Shown: positions 26,427-34,612 of the stretch, in pieces | Layout of the letters: each line of letters opens with the position of its first letter | Position numbering within the stretch: the stretch's first letter is position 1 | The notes under the pieces: generated by a model | The model's database searches: none | What the model saw: only the letters and a program-made list of their open reading frames with translations | What the model was told of the DNA's origin: nothing | Assembly (NCBI RefSeq): GCF_014642075.1 | Contig: NZ_BMIK01000010.1 | Span: 380 to 64,379 of the forward strand | DNA length: 64,000 nucleotides | Reading direction: 5' to 3' | Source of the DNA: Parapedobacter defluvii | GTDB lineage: Bacteria; Bacteroidota; Bacteroidia; Sphingobacteriales; Sphingobacteriaceae | Program-made: the position numbers and the translations under genes

Positions 26427-27602
26427 TTATCTTAGATTACCTGACAGGTAAGTGCGTTGCACGGGCTTAATCAGCCAAACCATATAAAACCAAACCAATG
26501 CGATCACCGCGATGGCGGCCAGCTGCGTACCGAAATGGTCGGACGCCACACCTAAAGCAGGCGTCACTACTGCACCACCGGACACCCCCATGATCAGCAG
26601 CGCCGACACTTCGTTGGCCTTATCCGGCATCCGCTTCATGGACAGGGAGAATACAATGGCAAACAGGTTGGCATAGCCCAAACCGAAGATGCTGACAGAC
26701 ACGAGCATCCCCCAAAGGCTATCCAACAGAAACATCCCCAGTAGGCCTACAATGGCCACAAACACACTATACGTATAAAATTTAACCTCTGCGTAGTTGA
26801 GCAATAGCATCCCGCCCACAAATGCCCCCAGCGTGCGGGCGAAGAAATACACGCTGTTGCCCAGGCCCGCTTCACTCAGCGGCAGGCCGCATTTTTCCAT
26901 CAGCAACTTAGGAAAAGTCGCATTCATCCCCACATCTACCCCTACCAGCACCAATATGCCGATGAAAAACCAGGCGATGTACCGGTCCCTGAACAGCCCG
27001 AGTGTGGCACCGAAAGACACGGATGCTCCGCTTCTAGACGGCTGGATCGGCGTAAGCCATAACCACAACAGTGCAATCAGCGACGTAAGCGCATACACCG
27101 GAAACACCAGTTTCCACCCATAGACGGTGCCCGCTGCCCAGGTTGTAAGGATGGGTCCCAAAAACGAACATACCGCTTTCACGAACTGCCCCAGGGTGAG
27201 CGTACCGGTGAGTTTTTTGGTGCTTACCACATCGGTGACCAACGGATTCAGGGCAACCTGCAAAAACGTATTCCCGATGCCTACGAACGCAAACGCCACC
27301 AGTATGTGCGAAAAATCATACGAAATTACCGGGATTCCCAGTGCAATCACGTGCAGGAAAAAGCTCAGCAGCACCGTATGCTTCCGGCCGACCTTGTTGA
27401 TCAGCATTACGGTAGGCACCGAGAGGAGGAGAAACCACACGTAACATGAGATGGTCAGTCTATTTGCCACCGTATCGGTCATCGAGTCAAAGTCCTGCTT
27501 GACGTAATTAATCGCCAGGCCGATGATGTCTACGAAGCCCATGACAAAGAAGCCGAACATTACGGGGAGGACGTGTATACCGCTTATTTTCTTTTGTTCC
27601 AT
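26427..27602 (-). CDS. MFS sugar transporter (FucP-like)
   Basis: 391 residues with about 12 hydrophobic segments. The N-terminal VLPVMFGFFVMGFVDIIGLA and the loop MLINKVGRKHTVLLS resemble the FucP/hexose-proton symporter group of Bacteroidota. It would carry the monosaccharide or small oligosaccharide released in the periplasm across the inner membrane. Gaps of 14 bp to the upstream glycosidase and 21 bp to the GH36 gene show a shared transcript. The exact sugar cannot be read from the sequence. Confidence 0.88.
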   Translation of the reverse strand: MEQKKISGIHVLPVMFGFFVMGFVDIIGLAINYVKQDFDSMTDTVANRLTISCYVWFLLLSVPTVMLINKVGRKHTVLLSFFLHVIALGIPVISYDFSHILVAFAFVGIGNTFLQVALNPLVTDVVSTKKLTGTLTLGQFVKAVCSFLGPILTTWAAGTVYGWKLVFPVYALTSLIALLWLWLTPIQPSRSGASVSFGATLGLFRDRYIAWFFIGILVLVGVDVGMNATFPKLLMEKCGLPLSEAGLGNSVYFFARTLGAFVGGMLLLNYAEVKFYTYSVFVAIVGLLGMFLLDSLWGMLVSVSIFGLGYANLFAIVFSLSMKRMPDKANEVSALLIMGVSGGAVVTPALGVASDHFGTQLAAIAVIALVWFYMVWLIKPVQRTYLSGNLR

Positions 27603-27616
27603 CTGCTGCGGTCTTC

Positions 27617-29146
27617 TTATTGTTGGCGACAGAGTACAACGGAATGGGGAGCGATGTCTATCGGGAGCTTCCCACTTTTCACATCGGCGTGCGACGCTGG
27701 CGCAAGCATGCGATCGTCAGCGGGAAGTGTTTGCTCCTCATAGCGGTAAATCGCAAAATTCCCTTCAACCGACGAATTGACTACCGCCAGGGATTTTACC
27801 GAATCCGTGGCATTGGCAAATACGTAGGTCCATTTTCCCTCCGGGTCGCGGAACGCCGTACCGATGGCAAAATCATCACGAAGGTCGATGGGGTGTATTG
27901 CCGACCCGGGCTTTACAAACCGGCTGAGCAGCGCATAGGCATGGTACTGCGGCCGCACCTCATAATCTTCCTTGATCCGGTCATAAGTCGAGTCTGTCTT
28001 GTATGCTTCCTTCACATACTTCCATAACCCCAGTTGCTGCATCTGCTGGTAATCGGCATCGCGGCCGTAGTACTGGTCAATCAGACTCCAATAGCTGATG
28101 CCTGCCGCCCCTGCATTCAGGAAATTGAGGGCGAGGCGCGTCATCAGCACGCCCCGTTCGTATCGGTCGATGTCCCGTTGCCGGGTGGCGCCCACGGTTT
28201 GGTTCGAACCGAACTCACCCACCAGGTGGCGTTTCCCCGCGCGTGCGGAAATTTCCACGTTGTTCCGTTCCCAGCGGGCAATTGTATCATTCGGCGTGTC
28301 GTAGCCGAATATATATGTATGGGAATTGAACACATCGGCTATGTCCGCCAGGTGCTCCGCGCAATCTTCCAGGTAAAAGGTCCGGGTATCGGTGTTATCG
28401 GATAAGTTAAACCGCACCTGGTCGCGGATGCCGTCTTTTTTGAAACGGGCATCCAGTACCTCCGCCATTTTGATGTATTCAGTTGACGTCAGCAGCGGAC
28501 CGCCGTCGGGCTCATTCATCGGCGTGATTTCATTCACACATGTGTAATGGCGGTCGTCAACGAGGTGTTTGATGAGGGCGGAGTAATTTTCAGCCCATTC
28601 GTCGTAGTCGGTAGGCCCCGTGATCCACACATCTTTCTTTGCCGGGTCGGCCATGAAGCTCGTCTTCACGTGTGCATAGGCCGGATCCAGCAACGATACC
28701 GATACCGGACATCCCCATACCACGATGCAGACGTCCATGCCCTGTTCCTGAGCCAGATCGAGTACCTTATAAAGGGATTGCATTTCCGGCGAATCGAAGG
28801 TGAACCGGCTCCGGTCGGTCACATGGGGGTCGTCATTATCATTGACCGGCTCATACCATTGGGGCAGCGCCATCACGCGGAACTTCTGCAGCTCCATGGC
28901 TTTCACCCTGCGTACTACATGCTGCCAATCTTCCGGCTTCGCCCCGTCGTTCCGTGTCAGGTTCTGGGCAAAAAAGTGGGGGTCAAATTCAGCGCCTACA
29001 GCTTCCAGTGTGACCGGGGTAGCTTCGCCCACCGTTACGTCGGTATAGGAGGTGGAGGTGCCATGCTGGCATGAAGCAAGTGCCAGCATACATAACAGTC
29101 CGCCTGCGAAAGCAAACCGGCCGTGTTGTTTATTTCTTCTTTCCAT
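27617..29146 (-). CDS. Clan GH-A glycoside hydrolase lipoprotein (GH30/GH5-like, family not assigned)
   Basis: 509 residues. Lipobox LALASC (Cys26) predicts a surface or periplasmic lipoprotein. A TIM barrel with the clan GH-A pair is visible: acid/base Glu212 in TPMNEPD and nucleophile Glu311 in HLVGEFGS, 99 residues apart. A C-terminal beta-sandwich (about 415-509, IGTAFRDPEGKWTYVFANAT) resembles the side domain of GH30 or GH39 enzymes. I cannot fix the family or substrate. Position between the GmhA-like isomerase and the permease suggests action on the same mannose- or galactose-containing glycan as the rest of the locus. Confidence 0.75.
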   Translation of the reverse strand: MERRNKQHGRFAFAGGLLCMLALASCQHGTSTSYTDVTVGEATPVTLEAVGAEFDPHFFAQNLTRNDGAKPEDWQHVVRRVKAMELQKFRVMALPQWYEPVNDNDDPHVTDRSRFTFDSPEMQSLYKVLDLAQEQGMDVCIVVWGCPVSVSLLDPAYAHVKTSFMADPAKKDVWITGPTDYDEWAENYSALIKHLVDDRHYTCVNEITPMNEPDGGPLLTSTEYIKMAEVLDARFKKDGIRDQVRFNLSDNTDTRTFYLEDCAEHLADIADVFNSHTYIFGYDTPNDTIARWERNNVEISARAGKRHLVGEFGSNQTVGATRQRDIDRYERGVLMTRLALNFLNAGAAGISYWSLIDQYYGRDADYQQMQQLGLWKYVKEAYKTDSTYDRIKEDYEVRPQYHAYALLSRFVKPGSAIHPIDLRDDFAIGTAFRDPEGKWTYVFANATDSVKSLAVVNSSVEGNFAIYRYEEQTLPADDRMLAPASHADVKSGKLPIDIAPHSVVLCRQQ

Positions 29147-29173
29147 CGTAATTTAGCTTTTAGCTGGTTATTT

Positions 29174-29749
29174 TTATGAATGTCCCAATTTTATTTCAAT
29201 TGCCTGTATCAGGGTATGGATGACCTTGATGTGGATTTCCTGAATCCGGTCGGAATACGCCGCCGCCGGACTGGCCAATACATGATCTGCCAGCGCAGCC
29301 AACCGGTTTTCACCCACCTGTGTCAGCGCCACCACCCGCATGCCCTGCTGCTTCGCCGAAGCAGCCGCCCGCACTACATTGCCCGAGTTGCCGCTCGTAC
29401 TGATGGCTAACAGGAGATCCCCCGGATTTCCCAACGCTTCCACCTGCCGGGAGAATATTTCCTCGAAGGAATAATCGTTGCCCACACAGGTAATGTAGGC
29501 TGCATCGTTGATGGCAATCGCCGGATACGGTCGCCGGTTGTTGCGGTACCGACCAGTCAGCTCTTCGGCAAAATGCGACGCATCACACAGCGACCCGCCA
29601 TTACCGCAACTGATGATCTTACCCCCGGCCCTCAATGTTTCGGCCATGTCTGTAGCCACCTTGTCAATCAATGCGGCTGTTTCCCAACTGACAAACTGGT
29701 CCAGTACCGCTTTGGACTCGGTAAGGCTGTTATAAATAAACTCCTTCAT
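29174..29749 (-). CDS. GmhA-like SIS-domain phosphoheptose isomerase
   Basis: 191 residues, the usual GmhA length. The SIS sugar-phosphate site is clear: CGNGGSLCDASHFAEELTGR (about 48-67), CVGNDYSFEEIFSRQ, AISTSGNSGNV and the C-terminal RIQEIHIKVIH. GmhA converts sedoheptulose 7-phosphate to D-glycero-D-manno-heptose 7-phosphate, the first step to the heptose of lipopolysaccharide. Here it sits in a glycan-utilisation operon between a ROK kinase and a glycosidase, with no other heptose-pathway gene in view, so it may act on another sugar phosphate (inference). It lies 104 bp after the ROK gene and 27 bp before the next enzyme. Confidence 0.88.
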   Translation of the reverse strand: MKEFIYNSLTESKAVLDQFVSWETAALIDKVATDMAETLRAGGKIISCGNGGSLCDASHFAEELTGRYRNNRRPYPAIAINDAAYITCVGNDYSFEEIFSRQVEALGNPGDLLLAISTSGNSGNVVRAAASAKQQGMRVVALTQVGENRLAALADHVLASPAAAYSDRIQEIHIKVIHTLIQAIEIKLGHS

Positions 29750-29831
29750 AATTTTTCATTCGAATAAATTGTTTTTAAGCGGCAATGAAGCTGTCATGAT
29801 TTTTCACAGTTATTTGTTGAAAAGGTGTTCA

Positions 29832-29845
29832 AGAGCTCGCAAGCT
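29832..29845. other. Small intercistronic hairpin
   Basis: GAGCT CGCA AGCTC forms a 5-bp stem with a tetraloop 8 bp after the ROK stop codon, without a T-run. It may protect or process the mRNA between the ROK and GmhA-like genes. The rest of this 104-bp gap shows nothing else. Confidence 0.3.
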
Positions 29846-29853
29846 CGGTTTAA

Positions 29854-30864
29854 TTATTTCACTGTGCGATTTTTGAAAATCATGACGGTTTCATTTTTGG
29901 TCAATAGATCTGCCGCGACCGACAGTGCCGAATAAGAACCGATCTGCTCACCCAGCTGAGATCCTACTACGCTGCATACCTTGCTGGAATTGGACAGCGC
30001 CTCCTGGCCGATGGTTTCCAGCATCCGCGGCTCCATCAGTTCCTTGCAGCGCGTGTACACACCCCCGATGACGATCAATTCCGGATTGAGGATATCGATG
30101 ATGATAGACAGCCCCTCCCCGAGCTTCCGGGCCGAAATATCGAATACCTTTAAGGCCAGTGTATCTCCTTTTACAGCTTCTTCGGCTACCTTCTGCGCGG
30201 TAAGAACTTCCAGTTCATCCGCACCGCACCAAGGCACAGCGATTCCCATCTGTATTTTTTCGGTCACGAGCATCCGGGCCACCTGCGTAATGCCCGCCCC
30301 GCTGCAAAAACCCTCAAATGACCCCCCTTTGCCATACCCCACGGGGCCGAAGCTCGACAAGCGTATGTGGCCTACTTCCCCTGCGTTGTCATTGGTGCCC
30401 GCATACAGGCGGCTATCCAGGATCAGTCCGGCACCGAGCCCCGTACCAAACGTCATGAATACCATGTTCCGAGTACCACGGCCCGCCCCACACTTCCACT
30501 CCGCCAGTGCACAGGCGTTTGCATCGTTCTGTAAGCCCGCACGCACGCCAATACGCTGTTCGACGATGGATACAATCGGAATACCGTCCCAACCCGGAAG
30601 ATTGGGCGGCGACATGATCAGCCCCTTATTCGTATCCAGCGGTCCGCCGCAGCTGATGCCGATTGCTCCCACCTGCGCTTGGGTCAACCCATGCTTTGCC
30701 ATCATGCCTTCTATAGCCGAACAAATCGCAGACACGGTTTCATCCACCCCGGCGGTGGGGAACCGGTCTTCATCCACTAATGTAATCCCCGCTTCGCTGT
30801 AGTGACCATACGTAACCGCGCATTTCGTTCCTCCGATATCAATTCCTAACAAGTATTCCTTCAT
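29854..30864 (-). CDS. ROK-family sugar kinase lacking the zinc-site cysteines
   Basis: 336 residues from ATG 30864 (a TTG two codons earlier is less likely). The ATP-binding DIGGTK motif is at 9-14, the catalytic Asp114 is in QNDANACALAEW, and GTGLGAG is at 140-146. The ROK zinc His is kept (GEVGH166), but the usual CxCGxxGC is replaced by VGYGKGGSFE, so no cysteine-bound zinc is expected. ROK proteins are mostly glucokinases, fructokinases, mannokinases or N-acyl-hexosamine kinases; no DNA-binding domain is present, so it is not a repressor. It starts 6 bp after the beta-mannosidase stop, so mannose is a reasonable substrate (inference). Confidence 0.88.
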   Translation of the reverse strand: MKEYLLGIDIGGTKCAVTYGHYSEAGITLVDEDRFPTAGVDETVSAICSAIEGMMAKHGLTQAQVGAIGISCGGPLDTNKGLIMSPPNLPGWDGIPIVSIVEQRIGVRAGLQNDANACALAEWKCGAGRGTRNMVFMTFGTGLGAGLILDSRLYAGTNDNAGEVGHIRLSSFGPVGYGKGGSFEGFCSGAGITQVARMLVTEKIQMGIAVPWCGADELEVLTAQKVAEEAVKGDTLALKVFDISARKLGEGLSIIIDILNPELIVIGGVYTRCKELMEPRMLETIGQEALSNSSKVCSVVGSQLGEQIGSYSALSVAADLLTKNETVMIFKNRTVK

Positions 30865-30870
30865 TTCCAA

Positions 30871-33276
30871 TCAGTTAATAGCATATATATTTGTTTTCCC
30901 TAGTAATTCGTAGTATGTATCCAAGTTAAACGGAGGTTCGCCGTATAGGTAGTGATTGGTATACGGCTTTCCGTCAATTTCACAGCGGATCAGCAGCATC
31001 CCTTGCCCCTGTAACGCCGGCAATTCCGAGATCACAGATTTGCCGTTTGCCGGTACCGTAAAGTCGCCCTGATAAAGCGTTTTTCCGGAAGCAATGTCCG
31101 TTACGGTCACATACCCCCCAGAATCCTTCCGCGTATCGTTGACGACAACCAGCGGGTGCTTACCCGCTTTGGCATCGTTGATAAACACGCAGACGTTTTC
31201 CTGCACGTTCTTCAGGAAATGGAAGGCCAGCTTTTTGGAATTGTAGTAATCCGTCACGGCATCCGACAGGATGGGCCAGCCGTCGCGGATGTTCCACCAG
31301 ATGATGCCCGATCGTTCGGGCTTATCGCCCCGCCACTTCTCGACGAAAAATTTCATCGCTTCGGCCTGTACCGCCTGCGAAGCGCGGATGAAGTTGTCCA
31401 GGTCCGCAGGCACCGATCCAAACAAGATCTTCACCTGGTTGGTCATCAAGTCATTACGTCCGCCCTGCTTCGGCTCATCGGGAAACGGCCGTACCGCCTT
31501 GGTCATCCACTCGTCGTTCCACAGTCCCACTTTCCCATCCAGCCAGGGATTGACTGCATCCTTGGTGAACATCTTTTCCAGTGTACTCCGGTTGGGGAGG
31601 CCGTGGTAGCCGATTTCACTCACAAACCGGGCCTTGGCCTGGGTATAATACGCATCTTTGTAGTAGCCCCGCGGCCCCCAGAGGTGATTTTCGGGCAGCA
31701 GGTCGTCGTGACTGCCTTCGTCATAGACCTGCTGGCTGTAATAAGGCGAGCTGGGCAGAAACGGACGGGTGGGATCCATTTCATAAATCACCCGCGGCAG
31801 CACCTCCCTGCTTACGCGATCCCTGTTCGGGTCGATGTTGAAATTAATCAATGTCCAGCGCAGTGCCACATCATCTTCGTTGTTTCCGGCCCACAGCACC
31901 AGCGAGGGGTGGTTTCTGAGCTTGGTCACCACCGCGGTGGCCTCTTCTTCGATCATACGGGCGAAATCATCGCGTTGGGGATAGAACGTGCATCCCATCG
32001 CAAAATCCTGCCACACCATGATGCCATTTTCGTCGCACAGGTCAAAAAACCGATGATCCTCGTACACGTTGCCGCCCCAACACCGCACCATATTGCAATT
32101 GGCTTCCACCATCAGTTGGAAAGCATCGTCCAGCAAAGCGGCATCCCGGCTGTGCAGCGCATCCAGGGGCACCCAGTTCGTGCCCCGCGCAAATACCGGC
32201 TCGCCGTTTACCACAAAACAGAACCGCCCGTAGTCGTTTTCCATATCGTTGTGTTCGGTTCTATCCAGGTGCACGGTACGTATGCCCACACGGCACTCCG
32301 CTTCCGAAAGCACGTTGCCTTCCTCGTCTTCCAGCGCCACGTTGGCGTCGTACAGGGCCGGGTCGCCGTAGCCCCGTGGCCACCAGAACGCCACGTCCTG
32401 CAACTCAATGATGCCCCGGAACGCGTGCGAAGTGACCCGCACCTTTTCCTCATGGACTACCTTCCCGCCACGGCTCAACGAGATACGCGCCTGCGTACGG
32501 TCGAGCTTTTCAAACGGAATGGCCAGTTGCACATCCACGAAAACCCGGGCTGTTTTGGCTTCCAGGTCAATGCTGGAGGTCATCCACTGGGTATTGACGA
32601 TGTGTGCCTCGTTGATCACCTCAAGGGAAACATCGCGCCATAAACCTGCGCTTACCAGGCGTGGCATGATATCCCATCCATACGCATGCGGCGCCTTCCG
32701 GATGTAGGTAGACTCTGTAGCCGCGAAGTTGCCCACGCTGAACGTACCCAGCATATACTGCTGGGCTTCGATCACCGCCGAACGGATAATGACCTGTAGG
32801 GTGTTTTCTCCACCAGCCTTGAGCACGTCGGTCACGTCGTATGCATGTTCAATGAACATGTTGCTTGCCGAGCCGATGTGGGTTCCGTTGAGCCAGATTT
32901 CCGCCAGGCAATCGATGCCGCCGAAAACAAGCCGCACCCGCTCACCGGGCTTCACCCCGGGTGTGGAGAAGGTCTTTGTGTAGCACCACTGGTATCCCTC
33001 GTATTTCCGTAGGGCGTAGACGTTACTGCCAATCATGGGATCGGCAATCAGGCCAGCCTTGAGCAGATCCAACTCCACATTGCCCGGCACCGTCGCAGCG
33101 ATCCGCTGGGCGGCTACCACCCCCGCCAGTTCCTCCGGACTGGTAATGGGGCGTTTCGGCTGAGGGAAAAAGGAAAGCTCCCACGTCCCATTGAGCGGAG
33201 TATCGTCCGCCCTCAATCCAAGTGAGCTCATGCCGATCAGCATTACAGCCAAGCCCAATTTTACGTACTTCTTCAT
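30871..33276 (-). CDS. GH2 beta-mannosidase, exported
   Basis: 801 residues from ATG 33276; an in-frame GTG at 33294 would overlap the upstream gene. A signal peptide ends near GLRA. The order is sugar-binding jelly roll (IDCLAEIWLNGTHIGS), immunoglobulin-like domain, then TIM barrel with the beta-mannosidase hallmark MVRCWGGNVYEDHRFFDLCD. Acid/base Glu467 is in AGNNED and nucleophile Glu554 is in VSEIGYHG. It removes single mannose residues from the non-reducing end of beta-mannosides, probably in the periplasm. It follows the GH5-like gene and precedes a ROK kinase, fitting a mannan-type degradation series. Confidence 0.92.
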   Translation of the reverse strand: MKKYVKLGLAVMLIGMSSLGLRADDTPLNGTWELSFFPQPKRPITSPEELAGVVAAQRIAATVPGNVELDLLKAGLIADPMIGSNVYALRKYEGYQWCYTKTFSTPGVKPGERVRLVFGGIDCLAEIWLNGTHIGSASNMFIEHAYDVTDVLKAGGENTLQVIIRSAVIEAQQYMLGTFSVGNFAATESTYIRKAPHAYGWDIMPRLVSAGLWRDVSLEVINEAHIVNTQWMTSSIDLEAKTARVFVDVQLAIPFEKLDRTQARISLSRGGKVVHEEKVRVTSHAFRGIIELQDVAFWWPRGYGDPALYDANVALEDEEGNVLSEAECRVGIRTVHLDRTEHNDMENDYGRFCFVVNGEPVFARGTNWVPLDALHSRDAALLDDAFQLMVEANCNMVRCWGGNVYEDHRFFDLCDENGIMVWQDFAMGCTFYPQRDDFARMIEEEATAVVTKLRNHPSLVLWAGNNEDDVALRWTLINFNIDPNRDRVSREVLPRVIYEMDPTRPFLPSSPYYSQQVYDEGSHDDLLPENHLWGPRGYYKDAYYTQAKARFVSEIGYHGLPNRSTLEKMFTKDAVNPWLDGKVGLWNDEWMTKAVRPFPDEPKQGGRNDLMTNQVKILFGSVPADLDNFIRASQAVQAEAMKFFVEKWRGDKPERSGIIWWNIRDGWPILSDAVTDYYNSKKLAFHFLKNVQENVCVFINDAKAGKHPLVVVNDTRKDSGGYVTVTDIASGKTLYQGDFTVPANGKSVISELPALQGQGMLLIRCEIDGKPYTNHYLYGEPPFNLDTYYELLGKTNIYAIN

Positions 33277-33290
33277 TGCTTGCTTTTTTA

Positions 33291-34544
33291 TCACTTTCGC
33301 ATCCGCTCATTCACCTTCCTAATCTCCTGCAGCATGTATTCCCGCGGGCCGTTATCCGGTGATACATTGATCCCTTCCTCGGTATCATGCGGCGGGTAAT
33401 CAAATACCCACATGGCCGAGAGCGGTACCTCATTGTCTTCGATCGCCTCCAGTAATTCCATGAATTTCTCGCGGGTTTCAGTACCGTACTTGGCCTCCTG
33501 TGCGCCCCACTCGCCGAGGAACAACGGCTTTTTAAGCTCGCCGGCCGCCTCCATGCTGGCGCGGATCAGGCCCTCCACACCGACCGAGGCGTCGGAAAAA
33601 TACCCCTCTTCGGCCGATGCAGGATACACATGGGTGCAAAGCACATCGATCGGATCGGGGTTCTGCACCCCCAGCATTTCGATAAATTGGGAACGGGTAT
33701 CTTTTGTCCAACTTTGGTTTTTCCAAAGATTGCGTGCCGCCGGCCGCTGAATTGCATTGCCCGTAATGACGATGCGGGTGCCGTCGTATTTACGTACTTC
33801 CCGGGCAAACGCCCGCATCATCACCAGCAGATCGGCTGTATATAATTTATCCTCCTTCGAACGCGTAGTTGGGGTACCCAGTTCGGGAACGATGGGTGGC
33901 AGGTTGTCGTTATCGCCCGGCAGGTCCACCAGCAGGTTCACCTCGTTGCCCTGCTCCCAGCCCCATATCGCCGGCGAATCGCGGTACCGCACCACCACAT
34001 CGCGGATAAATTTCTGCATGAGTTCATGGGTCTTGCTACCCGTATCTCCCCACCGGTTCACCGGCTCACCCACCAGGTCGGGTACGGTGGGTGTATGCCA
34101 GAAAAACGACGGAATCAATCCGATGCCAAACTCTTCAGCGGCCGCTACGAATGCATCCAACTGCTGGAAATAAGCATCCCGGTTGTTTAAGTAGCGGTCC
34201 CAATTTTTTGGCCAATAGCCATTTATGGCAAACCGGATAAAGGGAATATTACGTTCCTTCAGGTACGCCAAACCGGTCCGGTATGATGTGTTGTTTTGCT
34301 GCCCGTCGTCTAACGTCCGGATAAAAGCATTGAAGTAATTGACGCCGATCGCCCGGTAGGGCTCCCCATTGAGCAACAGTTGCCCTGATGCCGATACAGA
34401 CAGACCGGGATAGTGTTCTGCTTTCGGCGGTACGTTGGTATCGTCGTCAGGTGGCGTGCTGTCCGGACCTTTGCTGCAGGAATAACTTCCCCCAAAAGCC
34501 AGCAATCCAACCAAAATTAAGCTCCATTTTTTATACATCTTCAT
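33291..34544 (-). CDS. GH5-like glycosidase lipoprotein, possible endo-beta-mannanase
   Basis: 417 residues. Lipobox GGSYSC (Cys23) and a Pro/Asp-rich linker suggest a surface lipoprotein. The clan GH-A barrel has acid/base Glu201 in WEQGNEVN and nucleophile Glu345 in LFLGEWG. The N-terminal lead (LLLNGEPYRAIGVNYFNAF) is typical of GH5 mannanases and cellulases. In this locus, next to beta-mannosidase and alpha-galactosidase genes, endo-beta-mannanase is the best guess, but GH5 is broad and a bacterial exopolysaccharide target is possible. It is separated from susD by a long hairpin. Confidence 0.82.
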   Translation of the reverse strand: MKMYKKWSLILVGLLAFGGSYSCSKGPDSTPPDDDTNVPPKAEHYPGLSVSASGQLLLNGEPYRAIGVNYFNAFIRTLDDGQQNNTSYRTGLAYLKERNIPFIRFAINGYWPKNWDRYLNNRDAYFQQLDAFVAAAEEFGIGLIPSFFWHTPTVPDLVGEPVNRWGDTGSKTHELMQKFIRDVVVRYRDSPAIWGWEQGNEVNLLVDLPGDNDNLPPIVPELGTPTTRSKEDKLYTADLLVMMRAFAREVRKYDGTRIVITGNAIQRPAARNLWKNQSWTKDTRSQFIEMLGVQNPDPIDVLCTHVYPASAEEGYFSDASVGVEGLIRASMEAAGELKKPLFLGEWGAQEAKYGTETREKFMELLEAIEDNEVPLSAMWVFDYPPHDTEEGINVSPDNGPREYMLQEIRKVNERMRK

Positions 34545-34565
34545 TTCTCCTTATGATCAATGAAT

Positions 34566-34607
34566 ACACTCACGTTTGCGGAAGCGAGCCTCCACAAACG
34601 TGAGTGT
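34566..34607. other. Long intercistronic hairpin after susD
   Basis: ACACTCACGTTTG (34566-34578) is perfectly complementary to CAAACGTGAGTGT (34595-34607). Inner bases extend pairing to about 18-19 bp including wobble pairs. It starts 5 bp after the susD stop and has no T-run, so it looks like an mRNA-stabilising or processing element, or a partial attenuator, that sets susC/susD apart from the downstream enzymes. Confidence 0.75.
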
Positions 34608-34612
34608 TCCAA

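Noticed and set aside
31156-32643. Long plus-strand frame of 495 residues opposite the GH2 gene
   Set aside because: The GC-rich codon bias of the minus-strand beta-mannosidase gene creates it; it lacks any domain and lies wholly within a clear gene.
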